From: a virus
IMG/VR virus record: IMGVR_UViG_3300031141_000039
Span: 1-24,882 of that record
Reading direction: 5' to 3' (one strand)
Length of the DNA stretch: 24,882 bases
The notes below the pieces were generated by a model. That model saw only the letters and a program-made list of their open reading frames with translations, did not search any database and had not been told where the DNA came from. Made by a program: the position numbers and the translations under genes. This document shows positions 5,845-12,928 of the stretch, piece by piece; position 1 is the first letter of the stretch, and each line of letters starts with the position of its first letter.

Positions 5845-7173
5845 TCATTTCATATGGGATTTCAAAAGCTCCATCCACTCTGCGTTCCCTTTGACGCGCT
5901 GAGTGACGATGTGATCGACGGAGGCGTCGCACATTAGGGTCGTGACGTTCACCTGCTTCGTTTGCCCGGTGCGCCACAACCTGCCGTAGCCCTGGATGAA
6001 AGCATCTCGGCTCCAGACAGGCTGGAAGAATAATAGGTCGGCGTATTGGTGTTGCAGCCCCTCAACCCCGTGGCTCATGGAGTTGATCTGAGCGATCTCG
6101 ACCGTTTCCGGCGCCCACGCCTTGAGTAGCTTCTCTTGCTCAACGAACTCGTAGAACACGAGGCCGGGTCGGCCCTCAAGCTCTGTCCACCACCCACAGG
6201 CGGCGAGTAGGCGCTCTTGATCGAGCCGCACGATGCGTGTGCGCTCCCGGTCTTGGTACATGAAGCCCGAAGCGATCTGGCGCAGCTTGCCGACGTTGAC
6301 GGCTGCGTTGGCGGCGTCGATGATTGTGTCCTGATCCTCGAAGTTGGGCGGCTCGGGGTTGTCAATGGCGTCGATCAAGTCGGCCTCGACCTCGACCACC
6401 ATATCGCTTTTCATGGTCTCGTACAGCGCGAGCGTGTCCTTTGGCATCGAGAACTTGATCTCATGGAACACCAGCGGCGGCAGCTTCTCTTCTTTATTAA
6501 AAGGCATCATGTGGACTAGCGGTGCCACAGCATCAAGTATCTGCTCGGCCGCGCCCTCGCGCAGTGTCAGCTCATGGCCGTTATAGTCTTCAGTGAAGTA
6601 CTTAGCCTCGAACTTACTCTGGTTGGTGCCGAGTGACGCGCCGCCGTCGATTATGCGCGCCATCTTGAACAACTTCTCCAGGTTCTGGCTCACCGGTGAC
6701 GCCGTCAGGCCGCAGCGCCACGTAAAGCGCGCACCGTACTTCTTTGAACGCAGTGAGCGCGTCTGCTTGCCGGCTGCTTTTGACAGCTCGTCGATCACGA
6801 TGCCGGTGGCGGCGTGGGCTTGGGTTGTCAACAACCAATCGAGGTTGTTGAGGGATACCACTATAACCTGGGGGTTATCGCAGTTTAATTCATGCGCGCG
6901 CGCAGCGGGCGCACCTTTTAGTTGGCGTATAACTAAACCGTCAAGGTGCCGCCATTTGTCCGCCTCACGTAACCACACATCCTTAGCCAACACCTTCGCC
7001 GGCACCGCCACGATGAAGCGCTTGTGCGCGCCGCTGTCGAGCAGCTCCTTCATGGCGGTCAGGCACATCACGGTCTTGCCTTCGCCGGTGTCAGCGACGA
7101 TGATGGACTCATCACCGTTGTACATGAACGAGATGGTGTCTTGCTGGTCTTTGGTTAGTGTGAGGTCAGTCAT
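5845..7173 (-). CDS. SNF2/SF2-type DNA helicase
   Basis: Four hundred and forty-two residues from ATG 7173, which overlaps the nuclease stop by four bases; an in-frame ATG at 7191 lies inside that gene. Motif I is ADTGEGKT (27-34, K33), motif II is DELS (128-131) after a hydrophobic strand, motif III is GLTASP (155-160), and motif VI is QGYGRLWRTGQ (394-404). The latter is characteristic of the SNF2-like helicases of phage replication modules. Predicted role: ATP-driven DNA translocation or unwinding in replication or recombination. It sits directly after the VRR-NUC gene, a pairing frequent in phages. The protein is compact, without extra domains. Confidence 0.9.
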   Translation of the reverse strand: MTDLTLTKDQQDTISFMYNGDESIIVADTGEGKTVMCLTAMKELLDSGAHKRFIVAVPAKVLAKDVWLREADKWRHLDGLVIRQLKGAPAARAHELNCDNPQVIVVSLNNLDWLLTTQAHAATGIVIDELSKAAGKQTRSLRSKKYGARFTWRCGLTASPVSQNLEKLFKMARIIDGGASLGTNQSKFEAKYFTEDYNGHELTLREGAAEQILDAVAPLVHMMPFNKEEKLPPLVFHEIKFSMPKDTLALYETMKSDMVVEVEADLIDAIDNPEPPNFEDQDTIIDAANAAVNVGKLRQIASGFMYQDRERTRIVRLDQERLLAACGWWTELEGRPGLVFYEFVEQEKLLKAWAPETVEIAQINSMSHGVEGLQHQYADLLFFQPVWSRDAFIQGYGRLWRTGQTKQVNVTTLMCDASVDHIVTQRVKGNAEWMELLKSHMK

Positions 7174-7451
7174 GTTAAGTGTTCCACCCATTCATCTACA
7201 GCGGCCACGCTGTCTATCACCACCACCGTAGCGCCAGCAGCTTTAAGCCTATTGATCTCTAGTGTTTGTTTCGCGCTGAGTTTTCCCTGTCCATCAGGTC
7301 GCTTCAACTCCATCAAAACGACTTGACCATCTGCCGCCAGGAACCTGTCAGGGAATCCTGTCTGACCCACCGCCACCAGCTTGCGGCAGTAGATGTCATG
7401 CTTGCGGCACTGTTTGACAAGGTACTGGTCGAGTTGCTTTTCAGTTTTCAT
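7170..7451 (-). CDS. VRR-NUC domain nuclease
   Basis: Ninety-three residues from ATG 7451, with GGAAAG upstream on the coding strand. It has the complete small VRR-NUC fold signature: an early Lys-rich helix (MKTEKQLDQYLVKQC), then GFPDR with the metal-binding Asp, then VVLMELKRPDGQGKLSAKQ (the E-x-K catalytic pair and following Gln). VRR-NUC proteins are PD-(D/E)XK endonucleases; stand-alone phage versions cut branched DNA and are probably recombination or resolution enzymes. It is first in the minus-strand replication operon, directly behind the divergent promoter. Confidence 0.9.
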   Translation of the reverse strand: MKTEKQLDQYLVKQCRKHDIYCRKLVAVGQTGFPDRFLAADGQVVLMELKRPDGQGKLSAKQTLEINRLKAAGATVVVIDSVAAVDEWVEHLT

Positions 7452-7463
7452 AAACTTTCCCGA

Positions 7464-7492
7464 TTGACGTAGGGTGTGAAGTATCATACATT
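7464..7492 (+). promoter_or_regulatory. Predicted sigma70-type promoter, plus strand
   Basis: TTGACG (7464-7469, five of six consensus) and TACATT (7487-7492, four of six) are separated by exactly 17 bases, about 33 bases before the start of the plus-strand gene at 7525. Expected transcription start is close to 7499. Confidence 0.6.
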
Positions 7493-7510
7493 CACTTTTG
7501 AAAATTGCAA
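7483..7510 (-). promoter_or_regulatory. Predicted sigma70-type promoter, minus strand
   Basis: On the minus strand, a TTGCAA -35-like box (7510-7505) and a TATGAT -10 box (7488-7483, five of six consensus) are separated by 16 bases, upstream of the VRR-NUC gene. The -10 overlaps the -10 of the plus-strand promoter. Confidence 0.5.
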
Positions 7511-7524
7511 ACGGAGAATTTCAG

Positions 7525-7734
7525 ATGGGTTCCAAAGAGAAAGCGTTGGCCGAACTTGAAGAGGTCATAAAGAAATATGATCTGGCGGACTCAACGGTGG
7601 GCCGCGCAATAGCGGGCGACCCGCACTTCATGGAGCGTATGCGTGACGAGCGGCGCGCGGTTACAACAAAGACGCTTGACAATGTGGGTAGGTACATACT
7701 AAAACAGCGTGGTCAGTTGGATTTTGAATTTTAA
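7525..7734 (+). CDS. Small HTH-like DNA-binding protein, candidate regulator
   Basis: Sixty-nine residues from ATG 7525. ACGGAG at 7511-7516 is the ribosome site; the in-frame TTG at 7498 coincides with the expected transcription start and is rejected. The central pattern LADSTVGRAIAGDPHFMERMRDERRAV (in parts: STVGRAIAGDPHF, then MRDERR and TTKTLDNVGRYI) matches small phage and proteobacterial proteins in which a short HTH is followed by a basic arm. As the first gene behind the divergent promoter, it is well placed to regulate both replication operons; that is inference. Confidence 0.7.
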   Translation: MGSKEKALAELEEVIKKYDLADSTVGRAIAGDPHFMERMRDERRAVTTKTLDNVGRYILKQRGQLDFEF

Positions 7735-7757
7735 ATTTTGGAGAAGGAACGGCAAAC

Positions 7758-8909
7758 ATGACAATTCACCTACCATTTGGCGGCTCGACCGCTGCCCGCA
7801 CACTCGGATGCCCTGCGTGGCATCGTAAGTCAGAGAACCTCCCCCGTAAGCCTGCCGGTGCCGCTGCCATTGAGGGCAGTATGCACCATGAGGTGCAAGA
7901 GAAGTGCCAGCGCCAGGTTATCACGCCAGAGGCGTGCCTCGGGCTGGTCTACACTGAAGATGATGTGTCGCGCGGCTTCGGTGAAGACGACCTCGAACTC
8001 TCTAACATCGCGTACAACGCCACCAACGCGCTGCTTGATAATCTTGACATCGATCAGATCGAGGTCGAGCCGTTTGTCCAACTGGTTGAAGGTACGGCAG
8101 GCGGCTCTATCGATCTGCTGGGGTTGTCGGCTGACGGTAAAACAGCGTTGGTGTTGGACTACAAGTTCGGCAGCGTGCCGGTCAGCGTGGAGAACAACGC
8201 ACAACTCCTTTCATACGCGGCGAGCGCCTGTGCTGACCCAAGCACATCTGATATGTTTGATGGTGTTGATAATGTTGTGATCGCGATCATTCAACCACGC
8301 AAGAAAGGCGTCACTTTCACACAGACACTATCTGTCGAAGAGGTGGCTTCGTTCAGGACGAAATATTACAAGGCGGTAGTCCTCGCGGATGAACCCAACG
8401 CGCCGGTAATCCCCGGCCCACATTGTAGGTTTTGCCCTGCTGCACCCTACTGCTCGGAGCGGCGTTTAAACGTGGTGGCGACCAACCTGTTGGGTAAGGA
8501 AGAGTTGAGTCAGTTGCAGGCCGCTGCCGACGTGGTGACCGAGACCGAGGCGTGGCTGAAGGAGATCAAGGAAGAGATGTACCTTCAGATTTCTCGCGGC
8601 GTGCCGCTCAACGGCTGGAAGCTGGTCAACAAGCGCGCTACACGTAAGTGGATTCACGCGCCCACTGCGTGCAAAGCGATTAGCGCTACTAAAAAATTCA
8701 AGAAGGCCGACCTCCACACGAGAGCGTTAATGTCGCCAGCTCAGATGGAGAAATTTATCAAGAAAGCCAAGGTCGATATCGACCTCACCTCATTCATTGA
8801 GTCGGTGAGTTCTGGCACCACAATCGCACCCTCATCCGATGACGCAGAAGCCGTCATCGTATCAGATGTGCAGGGCCACCTCGCTGACATAATGGGTAAA
8901 GCGGAATAA
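7758..8909 (+). CDS. DUF2800 nuclease, Cas4/AddB-like PD-(D/E)XK with Fe-S cysteines
   Basis: Three hundred and eighty-three residues. H43 or H44, D119 (in GGSIDLLGL) and D134-Y135-K136 (LVLDYKFG) give a PD-(D/E)XK core, followed by the QLLSYA helix (149-154) of RecB-type nucleases. C18, C223, C226 and C232 (early GCPAW and late CRFCPAAPYC) are spaced as in Cas4 and AddB, which use them to hold a 4Fe-4S cluster. Predicted role: single-strand exonuclease in phage recombination or replication. It is transcribed together with the following putative ssDNA-binding protein, the usual pairing for DUF2800 genes. The C-terminal 130 residues are less conserved. Confidence 0.88.
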   Translation: MTIHLPFGGSTAARTLGCPAWHRKSENLPRKPAGAAAIEGSMHHEVQEKCQRQVITPEACLGLVYTEDDVSRGFGEDDLELSNIAYNATNALLDNLDIDQIEVEPFVQLVEGTAGGSIDLLGLSADGKTALVLDYKFGSVPVSVENNAQLLSYAASACADPSTSDMFDGVDNVVIAIIQPRKKGVTFTQTLSVEEVASFRTKYYKAVVLADEPNAPVIPGPHCRFCPAAPYCSERRLNVVATNLLGKEELSQLQAAADVVTETEAWLKEIKEEMYLQISRGVPLNGWKLVNKRATRKWIHAPTACKAISATKKFKKADLHTRALMSPAQMEKFIKKAKVDIDLTSFIESVSSGTTIAPSSDDAEAVIVSDVQGHLADIMGKAE

Positions 8910-8944
8910 TCTGCATTAAACTTTAAACATTGGAGAATAAAATT

Positions 8945-9658
8945 ATGGCTACCAGTTTCCCCGTAGTACAGAACGTCGACGACCTTTCGCTCGCTCTTTC
9001 GCAGTCGAAGGTTCAAGAGCAGGGAGGTGCCAGCGGCGTCTCTTTCCTCAAGATGGACTACCGCACCGGGGAATTTACCCTCGGCGTACACAGCGATATC
9101 GTCACCGGCGATGAAGTATTAATCCATACACCGTCAATTCAGCATGGTTGGATTATGTGGTCGGGTAACCGCCCGCAGAAGAAGATGGTCAGCTTTACCG
9201 CTGATCTGCCGATGCCGATGGACGCCAATGGCAAGGACACGCCGTCAGAGGGGCGTACCTTCCTCGGCGCTATGTATGATGGCGGCGATATGTTGTCTTA
9301 TGAGGGTAACTCCTATGGCATTAGAAAAGGGGTTGATACCCTGCTTGGTCAAATCCGCGCGCACTCAGCGGCGGGGTCGAAGCACCTATACCCGTTGGTC
9401 ACGCTCGGCAGCGAGCGATACCACAGCGCCAAGGTGATGAAAGACCCGAAAGGTGAGCAGTGGGTCCACAACCCCGTGTTCACTATCATCGCCTGGTGTG
9501 ATGCGGAGGGTAATAAGGAAGGTGAACCGGCGAAAGCGATTGAAGCTGAAGCCGCACCTGTGGATCAGGAAGCTGCGCCAGAGGTCACCCCAGCAGAAAC
9601 GCAGCCGGAGCCGCCAAAACGTCGGCAGCGTCGGCAGCGTACACAACCAGCAGCCTGA
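8945..9658 (+). CDS. Putative ssDNA-binding-type replication protein
   Basis: Two hundred and thirty-seven residues from ATG 8945; TTGGAG at 8930-8935 is its ribosome site. The first 180 residues look like a compact beta-rich domain (FLKMDYRTGEFTLG, HGWIMWSGNRPQKKMVSF, NPVFTIIAWCD). After it comes a low-complexity Ala/Glu/Pro linker and a strongly basic end (KRRQRRQR). Its position between a DUF2800 nuclease and a family A polymerase is where phages of this type keep an ssDNA-binding protein. A canonical SSB would carry an acidic, not basic, tail, so the assignment rests mainly on context. Confidence 0.5.
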   Translation: MATSFPVVQNVDDLSLALSQSKVQEQGGASGVSFLKMDYRTGEFTLGVHSDIVTGDEVLIHTPSIQHGWIMWSGNRPQKKMVSFTADLPMPMDANGKDTPSEGRTFLGAMYDGGDMLSYEGNSYGIRKGVDTLLGQIRAHSAAGSKHLYPLVTLGSERYHSAKVMKDPKGEQWVHNPVFTIIAWCDAEGNKEGEPAKAIEAEAAPVDQEAAPEVTPAETQPEPPKRRQRRQRTQPAA

Positions 9659-9672
9659 CTTGCCGCAGGCTG
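9651..9672 (+). other. Hairpin over the stop codon of the ssDNA-binding-type gene
   Basis: CAGCCTG (9651-9657) pairs with CAGGCTG (9666-9672) across an 8-base loop. The stem spans the last codons, with the stop codon at the start of the loop. No T-run follows. It could protect the 3' end of the mRNA or pause ribosomes. Confidence 0.45.
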
Positions 9673-9698
9673 CGAGCGCGGGCATTAGCTCGTGAGCG

Positions 9699-9746
9699 CG
9701 GCGCGCCAAGGTTAATCCCTTTTCCTTGGCGCGCCGTTTGGTTTTT
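9699..9746 (+). terminator. Probable terminator after the nuclease/ssDNA-binding genes
   Basis: A 13-bp perfect GC-rich stem pairs 9699-9711 with 9724-9736 around a 12-base loop. It is followed by TTTGGTTTTT (9737-9746), a broken T-tract. It would end or attenuate transcription from the 7464 promoter before the polymerase gene. Confidence 0.7.
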
Positions 9747-9753
9747 CAATTAT

Positions 9754-9780
9754 GTTCAGGGACTTGATACATCGCTGAAC
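9754..9780 (+). promoter_or_regulatory. Inverted repeat, possible operator
   Basis: GTTCAG (9754-9759) and CTGAAC (9775-9780) are inverted across 15 bases, lying after the terminator and before the next hairpin. The spacing fits a dimeric repressor site. No convincing -35/-10 pair was found beside it. Confidence 0.3.
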
Positions 9781-9806
9781 GGGGGTGCTACTGCCGTGGC
9801 ACCCCC
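9781..9806 (+). ncRNA. 5'-leader hairpin before the coiled-coil/polymerase genes
   Basis: An 11-bp stem pairs 9781-9791 with 9796-9806 around TGCC, with one G-T wobble. It ends 11 bases before the GGGAGAA ribosome site at 9817-9823. It is not followed by T residues, so a role in mRNA stability or translation is more likely than termination. Confidence 0.5.
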
Positions 9807-9829
9807 ACCTTAAATCGGGAGAATTTGAG

Positions 9830-10024
9830 ATGAGTATTAATTCATACGTAGGTAAATTAGTGTTCGATAATAATATTAGTTCTGATCTGGAGGATCAGGT
9901 AAAAACTCTTAATGAAGTCACCGACCTTCACCACGCGCGCATGGATATGATGATTGCGACTATCACCCGGCTGACGGATCGGGTTCAGTTTTTGGAGCGT
10001 CTAGTTACCGACGATGGTAAGTGA
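9830..10024 (+). CDS. Small coiled-coil protein of unknown function
   Basis: Sixty-four residues from ATG 9830, with a strong GGGAGAA site at 9817-9823; the in-frame start at 9785 lies inside a hairpin and is rejected. Residues about 18-60 are a continuous amphipathic helix with heptad-like spacing (LEDQVKTLNEV, MIATITRLTDRVQFLERLV), suggesting an oligomer. No catalytic motif or membrane segment is present. The stop overlaps the polymerase GTG start, so translation is coupled, and a role as polymerase partner or assembly factor is possible but unproven. Confidence 0.7.
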   Translation: MSINSYVGKLVFDNNISSDLEDQVKTLNEVTDLHHARMDMMIATITRLTDRVQFLERLVTDDGK

Positions 10025-12030
10025 CGCAGATGTCTAAAATGTGCTGGATTGACCTTGAGACGAGGAGCAACGTCGACCTCATATTCCACGGCCTAATGCG
10101 CTACGCGCAAGACCCGTCGACGCAGGTTATATGTATGGCGTGGGCGTTCGACGATGAGCCGGTGGAGTTCTGTTGGTTGAACGGGGGCTTTCCGGCGGCG
10201 GTTGAGAAGCACATTAGTCAGGGCGGTGCGATCACAGCCCATAACGCCGAGTTTGAGCGCGCTATTTTCGAGTTCGTGATTAACCAGGACTACGACCTGA
10301 CGCCCGCTTTACTCTCACAGTGGCGCTGTTCAATGGCGATGGGGCTGGCGAACGGCTACGGTGCCGCGCTAGATACCCTCGCCACGGGTCTCGCGCTGCC
10401 GTTCCAGAAGAACCCGGAAGGCACACGGCTGATACGTGAGTATTGTGCCGCCGGCCATAAGGATATCTTCGCGCCTGAGTACGAGAAAGACCGTGAGATA
10501 ATGAAGGCGTATAACATCTCCGACGTGGAGGTGATGCGCGCCGCAACTAAATGCCTGCGCCCGCTCACCGACGATGAGTGGGAAGAGTATCAAGTCAACA
10601 GCATCATCAACCAGCGCGGCATCCCTATTGATGTGGAGTTCTGCACAGCGGCGCTGGGCTACACCTACGAGGTGTCCGACGACGCCAACCGCATGATCTG
10701 TGAGTTGACAGGTGGGGTGATGACCAAGGCCACTGAACGCAAGAGCCGTGACGCGTGGCTATTCCCGAAGCTCACACCATATCAGATGAAGTTGTTGGAG
10801 GTTTATAAAAAAGGTGAGAAGAAATTCAGTCTCGATCAGGACCACCGGAGGTATTTACTCGAATGTGACGATCTCAGCCACGAGGCAAGACGACTGCTTG
10901 AGTATATCGATAACGCCGGATCATCCGCGCTTAAAAAGTACGCCGTTGCGGCGCAGACTCATGTCGAAGGCCGAGTTCATCAGACATTTCTCTGGAATGG
11001 TGCAGGAAGGACTGGTCGCTTTTCTGGAAAAGGATTACAACCCCACAACATCAGACGAGATGTCTATTCGGATAACGATGCTGCGGCGTTCATCGCCGAT
11101 ATCCGAGAAGGATTTAAATTAAAGAAGCCGGCCGAGACGATGGCCCGCCTATTACGTGCCATGATATACCACCCTGACGGCCTCTACTGGGTTGACTGGA
11201 GCAGCATTGAGGGCCGTGTAGCGCCGTGGCTGGCTAATGACTCGGATGGTGAGCGCAAGCTCGACATCTTCAAGCGGAACCTTGATGTGTATAAGGTGAC
11301 AGCCGGGAGGATGTTTCACCCTCAGGGCTACTACGGGTCGACCGGTGACACCGACGCTGTCGACAAAGACCAACGGCAAGCCGGTAAGATCGCGGAGTTG
11401 AGCCTCCAGTTTGGTGGATCACACAACGCGCTGATCAGCATGGGTAAGAATTTTGGAGTGCAGTTCACGGAGGAAGAGGGCCGTGAACACGTCATCAACT
11501 GGCGCCGCACAAACCCTTGGGCCGAAAGAATCTGGTTCGCCTACGACGACGCCATCAATCGCGCTGTGCGTACAGCAGGTGTGTCGATTGAAGTGGGGCG
11601 TGTCACGTTCCAGAGTGACGGACAGAACTTCCTCTGGTGCCGCCTCCCGTCTGGCCGGCTGCTGTCCTATCCAAAGCCCTACTTAGACCACTACGACACG
11701 CCGTGGGGTGAGGAGCGTTATGGCCCCACTTTCCAGACCCACTTCAAGCCGGCAGCGCATGAGCCGCCGATACGCCGGCATCTGCGCGGCGCGCTGGTGT
11801 TTCAGAATACGGTGCAAGCTGTCGCGGCTGACTTGTTACGTGAGGCGCTGGTCTATGCGCACGACGCCGAACTTAACATCATCGGCCACGTCCATGATGA
11901 GATCATCGGCATCGGCACGCCAGACGATGGCGCGGTGTTGAATGGGATCATGTTGGAGGAGCCTGAGTGGGCGCCCGGTCTGCCAATTGCGACAGGCGGC
12001 GTGTCACATGGAACGAGGTATGGAAAATGA
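10021..12030 (+). CDS. polA-like: Family A DNA polymerase with 3'-5' exonuclease
   Basis: Six hundred and sixty-nine residues from GTG 10021, which overlaps the preceding stop; ATG 10030 is an alternative. The exonuclease domain has D11-x-E13 (WIDLETRS) and HNAEFE (74-79). Polymerase motif A is D392 in WVDWSSIEGR, motif B is R452-x3-K456-x3-L460-x3-F464-G465, and motif C is HVHDE with D626-E627. No 5'-3' exonuclease domain is present, as in many phages. L460 aligns with E. coli Phe762, placing it in the Leu762 group common in viral metagenomes. F464 replaces the usual Tyr766. This is the replicative polymerase of the phage, downstream of the nuclease and ssDNA-binding-type genes. Confidence 0.95.
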   Translation: MTQMSKMCWIDLETRSNVDLIFHGLMRYAQDPSTQVICMAWAFDDEPVEFCWLNGGFPAAVEKHISQGGAITAHNAEFERAIFEFVINQDYDLTPALLSQWRCSMAMGLANGYGAALDTLATGLALPFQKNPEGTRLIREYCAAGHKDIFAPEYEKDREIMKAYNISDVEVMRAATKCLRPLTDDEWEEYQVNSIINQRGIPIDVEFCTAALGYTYEVSDDANRMICELTGGVMTKATERKSRDAWLFPKLTPYQMKLLEVYKKGEKKFSLDQDHRRYLLECDDLSHEARRLLEYIDNAGSSALKKYAVAAQTHVEGRVHQTFLWNGAGRTGRFSGKGLQPHNIRRDVYSDNDAAAFIADIREGFKLKKPAETMARLLRAMIYHPDGLYWVDWSSIEGRVAPWLANDSDGERKLDIFKRNLDVYKVTAGRMFHPQGYYGSTGDTDAVDKDQRQAGKIAELSLQFGGSHNALISMGKNFGVQFTEEEGREHVINWRRTNPWAERIWFAYDDAINRAVRTAGVSIEVGRVTFQSDGQNFLWCRLPSGRLLSYPKPYLDHYDTPWGEERYGPTFQTHFKPAAHEPPIRRHLRGALVFQNTVQAVAADLLREALVYAHDAELNIIGHVHDEIIGIGTPDDGAVLNGIMLEEPEWAPGLPIATGGVSHGTRYGK

Positions 12031-12113
12031 TTGAGTTTATAGGGGGTGTAGCCGTGGGTATGTTCGCAGCTTACGTTTTGGTCTTAATGTTTCAGGCGTG
12101 GAGCGGGAAATGA
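12027..12113 (+). CDS. 28-residue membrane micropeptide
   Basis: A very short frame, starting MIEFIGGVAVGMFAAYVLV and ending MFQAWSGK. Its ATG overlaps the polymerase stop by four bases and its stop overlaps the next gene's ATG by four bases, filling exactly what would otherwise be an 80-base gap. Residues about 3-23 form one hydrophobic segment, followed by a short polar end. Double start/stop coupling argues for real translation. Function is unknown; small single-span phage proteins may act on the host membrane. Confidence 0.6.
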   Translation: MIEFIGGVAVGMFAAYVLVLMFQAWSGK

Positions 12114-12427
12114 AACCAGCTTTCATAAAAAATGACGGTGACAAGCTGCCGCTCGATCTGATCACACCTGAGATGATCAACGCGCTCGGTGGCGCGCTCA
12201 AGTTTGGTGCGGATAAGTACGCGCCGCGCAACTGGGAGCAGGGGGCTGAGTGGGGTCGCTACTACGCAGCCCTACAGCGTCACCTGTGGGCGTTCTGGAG
12301 CGGCAAGGAGGTCGACGAGGAGTCGGGCCTGCCGACGCTCCACCACGCCGCCTGCTGCCTTATGTTCTTAATTACCTACGTCGAGCGCGGTATCGGTGAG
12401 GACAACCGGAAGCCTGGGAAGGGTTAA
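12110..12427 (+). CDS. dATP/dGTP diphosphohydrolase-like protein (DUF5664)
   Basis: One hundred and five residues from ATG 12110, with GGAG at 12100-12103; a GTG at 12098 is less likely. The sequence shows the full domain pattern: KLPLDLITPEMINALGGALKFG, then KYAPRNWEQG, RHLWAFWSGKEVDEESGLPTLHHAACCLMFL. The EVDEESG-x5-HHA segment resembles the metal-binding acidic helix of MazG-like pyrophosphohydrolases. Family members are annotated as dATP/dGTP diphosphohydrolases and sit in phage replication modules, where they would adjust nucleotide pools. It overlaps the minus-strand o-spanin gene tail-to-tail by four bases, with no visible terminator between them. Confidence 0.85.
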   Translation: MKPAFIKNDGDKLPLDLITPEMINALGGALKFGADKYAPRNWEQGAEWGRYYAALQRHLWAFWSGKEVDEESGLPTLHHAACCLMFLITYVERGIGEDNRKPGKG

Positions 12428-12624
12428 CTACACAACTCATCCCATTGCTCGTTGTGGGTCAACAGCGCTAACGCCGTATCGTCGGTGAGCGTGTCACCCT
12501 CACTGATGTGGATGGGTTCTACCCACGCGCACTCACTTACGGCTCCACTTGTCGCGCAACTTGATAAGAGCGCCACCAGACCGCCGCACACGACGGCGAA
12601 CGCCGCGAGCCGCATCGGCTTCAT
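12424..12624 (-). CDS. o-spanin lipoprotein (Rz1-like)
   Basis: Sixty-six residues from ATG 12624 (ATG 12615 is also possible). A hydrophobic signal ends in the lipobox LLSSC with C23, so the protein should be lipid-anchored in the outer membrane. The remainder, CAWVEPIHISEGDTLTDDTA then HNEQWDELC, matches the C-terminal pattern of many Rz1-type proteins. It overlaps the i-spanin gene by 92 bases in another frame, the classic overlapping spanin layout. The pair fuses inner and outer membranes in the last step of lysis of Gram-negative hosts. Confidence 0.8.
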   Translation of the reverse strand: MKPMRLAAFAVVCGGLVALLSSCATSGAVSECAWVEPIHISEGDTLTDDTALALLTHNEQWDELCS

Positions 12625-12745
12625 CAAGCGCGCGCTCTGCCGCAGCCAGTTTGGCCGAACGGGAGCCAAATACGTATGCTCCGACGAGTGGCACCAGACC
12701 AAGGACAGCTTTAAGTAGAGACGCGACAGCGGTGAAAGCATTCAC
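12533..12745 (-). CDS. i-spanin-like membrane protein (Rz-like)
   Basis: Seventy residues from GTG 12745, the base right after the holin stop. Residues about 4-26 are one membrane span (ASLLKAVLGLVPLVGAYVF). After it comes a charged helix (RSAKLAAAERALDEADAARGVRRRVRR) able to form a coiled coil in the periplasm. This is the expected design of an i-spanin, and the o-spanin gene overlaps its 3' half. It is shorter than lambda Rz but not unusual for small phage spanins. The call depends on architecture more than sequence similarity. Confidence 0.7.
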   Translation of the reverse strand: MNAFTAVASLLKAVLGLVPLVGAYVFGSRSAKLAAAERALDEADAARGVRRRVRRSGGALIKLRDKWSRK

Positions 12746-12928
12746 CTACTCCGCCGCTTTCTCTTTCACACCAACCGCGACAGCACCCAGGGCTGCGGCA
12801 ATGCCGATGAGGATTTCACCGAGGGCGCCCTCGTCAATGTTGAAGCCAACTAAACCCAAACCAGCAGCAACTACGCCAATAGTTGATGGCTCTTTTAGGC
12901 GAGCCAATACCCATTTTATCATATTCAT
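12746..12928 (-). CDS. Putative holin
   Basis: Sixty residues from ATG 12928, which overlaps the metallophosphoesterase stop by one base (TGATG). It starts MNMIKWVLARLKEPSTIG. Two hydrophobic stretches (about 18-29 and 36-53, VVAAGLGLVGFN and EILIGIAAALGAVAVGV) are separated by an acidic turn (IDEGALG), and the C-terminus is charged (KEKAAE). This fits a small holin with two short membrane segments, directly ahead of the spanins. Holins time lysis by opening the inner membrane. No family motif is decisive at this size. Confidence 0.7.
   Translation of the reverse strand: MNMIKWVLARLKEPSTIGVVAAGLGLVGFNIDEGALGEILIGIAAALGAVAVGVKEKAAE

Noticed and set aside
6593-7231. 212-codon plus-strand frame opposite the SNF2-type helicase
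   Set aside because: It lies antisense to a gene with complete helicase motifs and has no ribosome site or family match.
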